Below, piece by piece: positions 63,947-64,000 of a stretch of DNA of 64,000 nt. This stretch comes from Bin87 sp026710825 (GTDB taxonomy: Bacteria; Chloroflexota; Dehalococcoidia; Lucifugimonadales; UBA3495), in the NCBI GenBank assembly GCA_965232815.1, contig OZ247427.1, forward strand, positions 2,790,001 through 2,854,000, read 5' to 3'. Numbering within the stretch: the stretch's first letter is position 1; every line of letters begins with the position of its first letter. Position numbers and translations under genes: made by a program. A model generated the notes under the pieces. That model did not search any database. It was not told the DNA's origin and saw only the letters and a program-made list of their open reading frames with translations.

Positions 63947-64000
63947 CTAGCTGCGGATGAAATCCCACTGCTCGAACTGTCCGTTTACGATAGGAACGGC
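63947..64000 (-). CDS. C-terminal fragment of a gene entering from the right edge
   Basis: Reading leftwards, an open frame enters at the edge and ends at TAG (63949-63947), giving the last 17 residues AVPIVNGQFEQWDFIRS. It ends 49 bases before the DUF1800 start and may belong to the same operon. Too short to identify. Confidence 0.4.
   Translation of the reverse strand, partial: AVPIVNGQFEQWDFIRS

Overview
The window looks like part of a bacterial chromosome from an uncultured, probably marine, member of the Chloroflexota (Dehalococcoidia / SAR202-like). This rests on gene content: several CaiB/BaiF CoA-transferases, luciferase-like (LLM) oxidoreductases, enoyl-CoA hydratases, MmgE/PrpD, NIPSNAP and short-chain dehydrogenases, plus a 23S rRNA gene not linked to 16S or 5S. 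It is an inference, because no 16S gene is present. The DNA is GC-rich, genes are tightly packed with many 1-17 base overlaps, and GTG and TTG starts are common. No prophage, CRISPR array, transposase or plasmid gene was seen.

Layout. 1-9 kb: the end of birA, two SDR genes, then a histidine operon (hisZ, hisG, a zinc-phospholipase-C-like gene, hisD, hisC, hisB) and a small internally duplicated protein. 9-18 kb: enoyl-CoA hydratase, an NfeD/slipin pair, MeaB GTPase, an orphan protein, a HpcH/HpaI aldolase, RNase P RNA (minus strand), a HIBADH-type dehydrogenase, tRNA-Gln, cytochrome P450 and a cupin. 18.7-26.7 kb: dnaJ, prmA, a degenerate protein-kinase-like gene, a PP2C phosphatase, then inositol-1-phosphate synthase, a PimA-like glycosyltransferase and a CDP-alcohol phosphatidyltransferase, which together look like a phosphatidylinositol (mannoside) pathway; an alpha/beta hydrolase follows. 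26.8-35.6 kb: a ferritin-VIT1 fusion, SnoaL-like, LLM, double NIPSNAP, DUF2752, dispanin, MmgE/PrpD, ammonium transporter, MOSC and enoyl-CoA hydratase.

35.6-36.7 kb is a repeat-rich, gene-poor island: a long hairpin, a C-skewed stretch, two tandem repeats, REP-like palindromes and one unrecognised small ORF. It leads into a strong promoter and a 23S rRNA-tRNA-fMet unit with long processing stems and no 5S. 40-46.8 kb is a minus-strand catabolic block with three CaiB/BaiF proteins, two LLM proteins and an IsdG-like monooxygenase. 46.9-50.3 kb holds an SRPBCC protein, an S9A oligopeptidase and an amidohydrolase. 50.3-54.9 kb is a trpDCFB operon followed by a secreted HNH-nuclease lipoprotein. 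55-64 kb holds an atypical SDR, an alanine-glyoxylate-type aminotransferase, and a convergent operon of DUF1800, NHL-repeat protein and glycolate oxidase GlcD-GlcE-GlcF; the last genes could convert glycolate to glyoxylate and then glycine.

The least ordinary parts are the kinase-like/PP2C pair beside the inositol-lipid genes, the coexistence of HisZ with a long-form HisG, two SDRs with altered catalytic YxxxK, the isolated 23S-tRNA-fMet unit, and the repeat island upstream of it.
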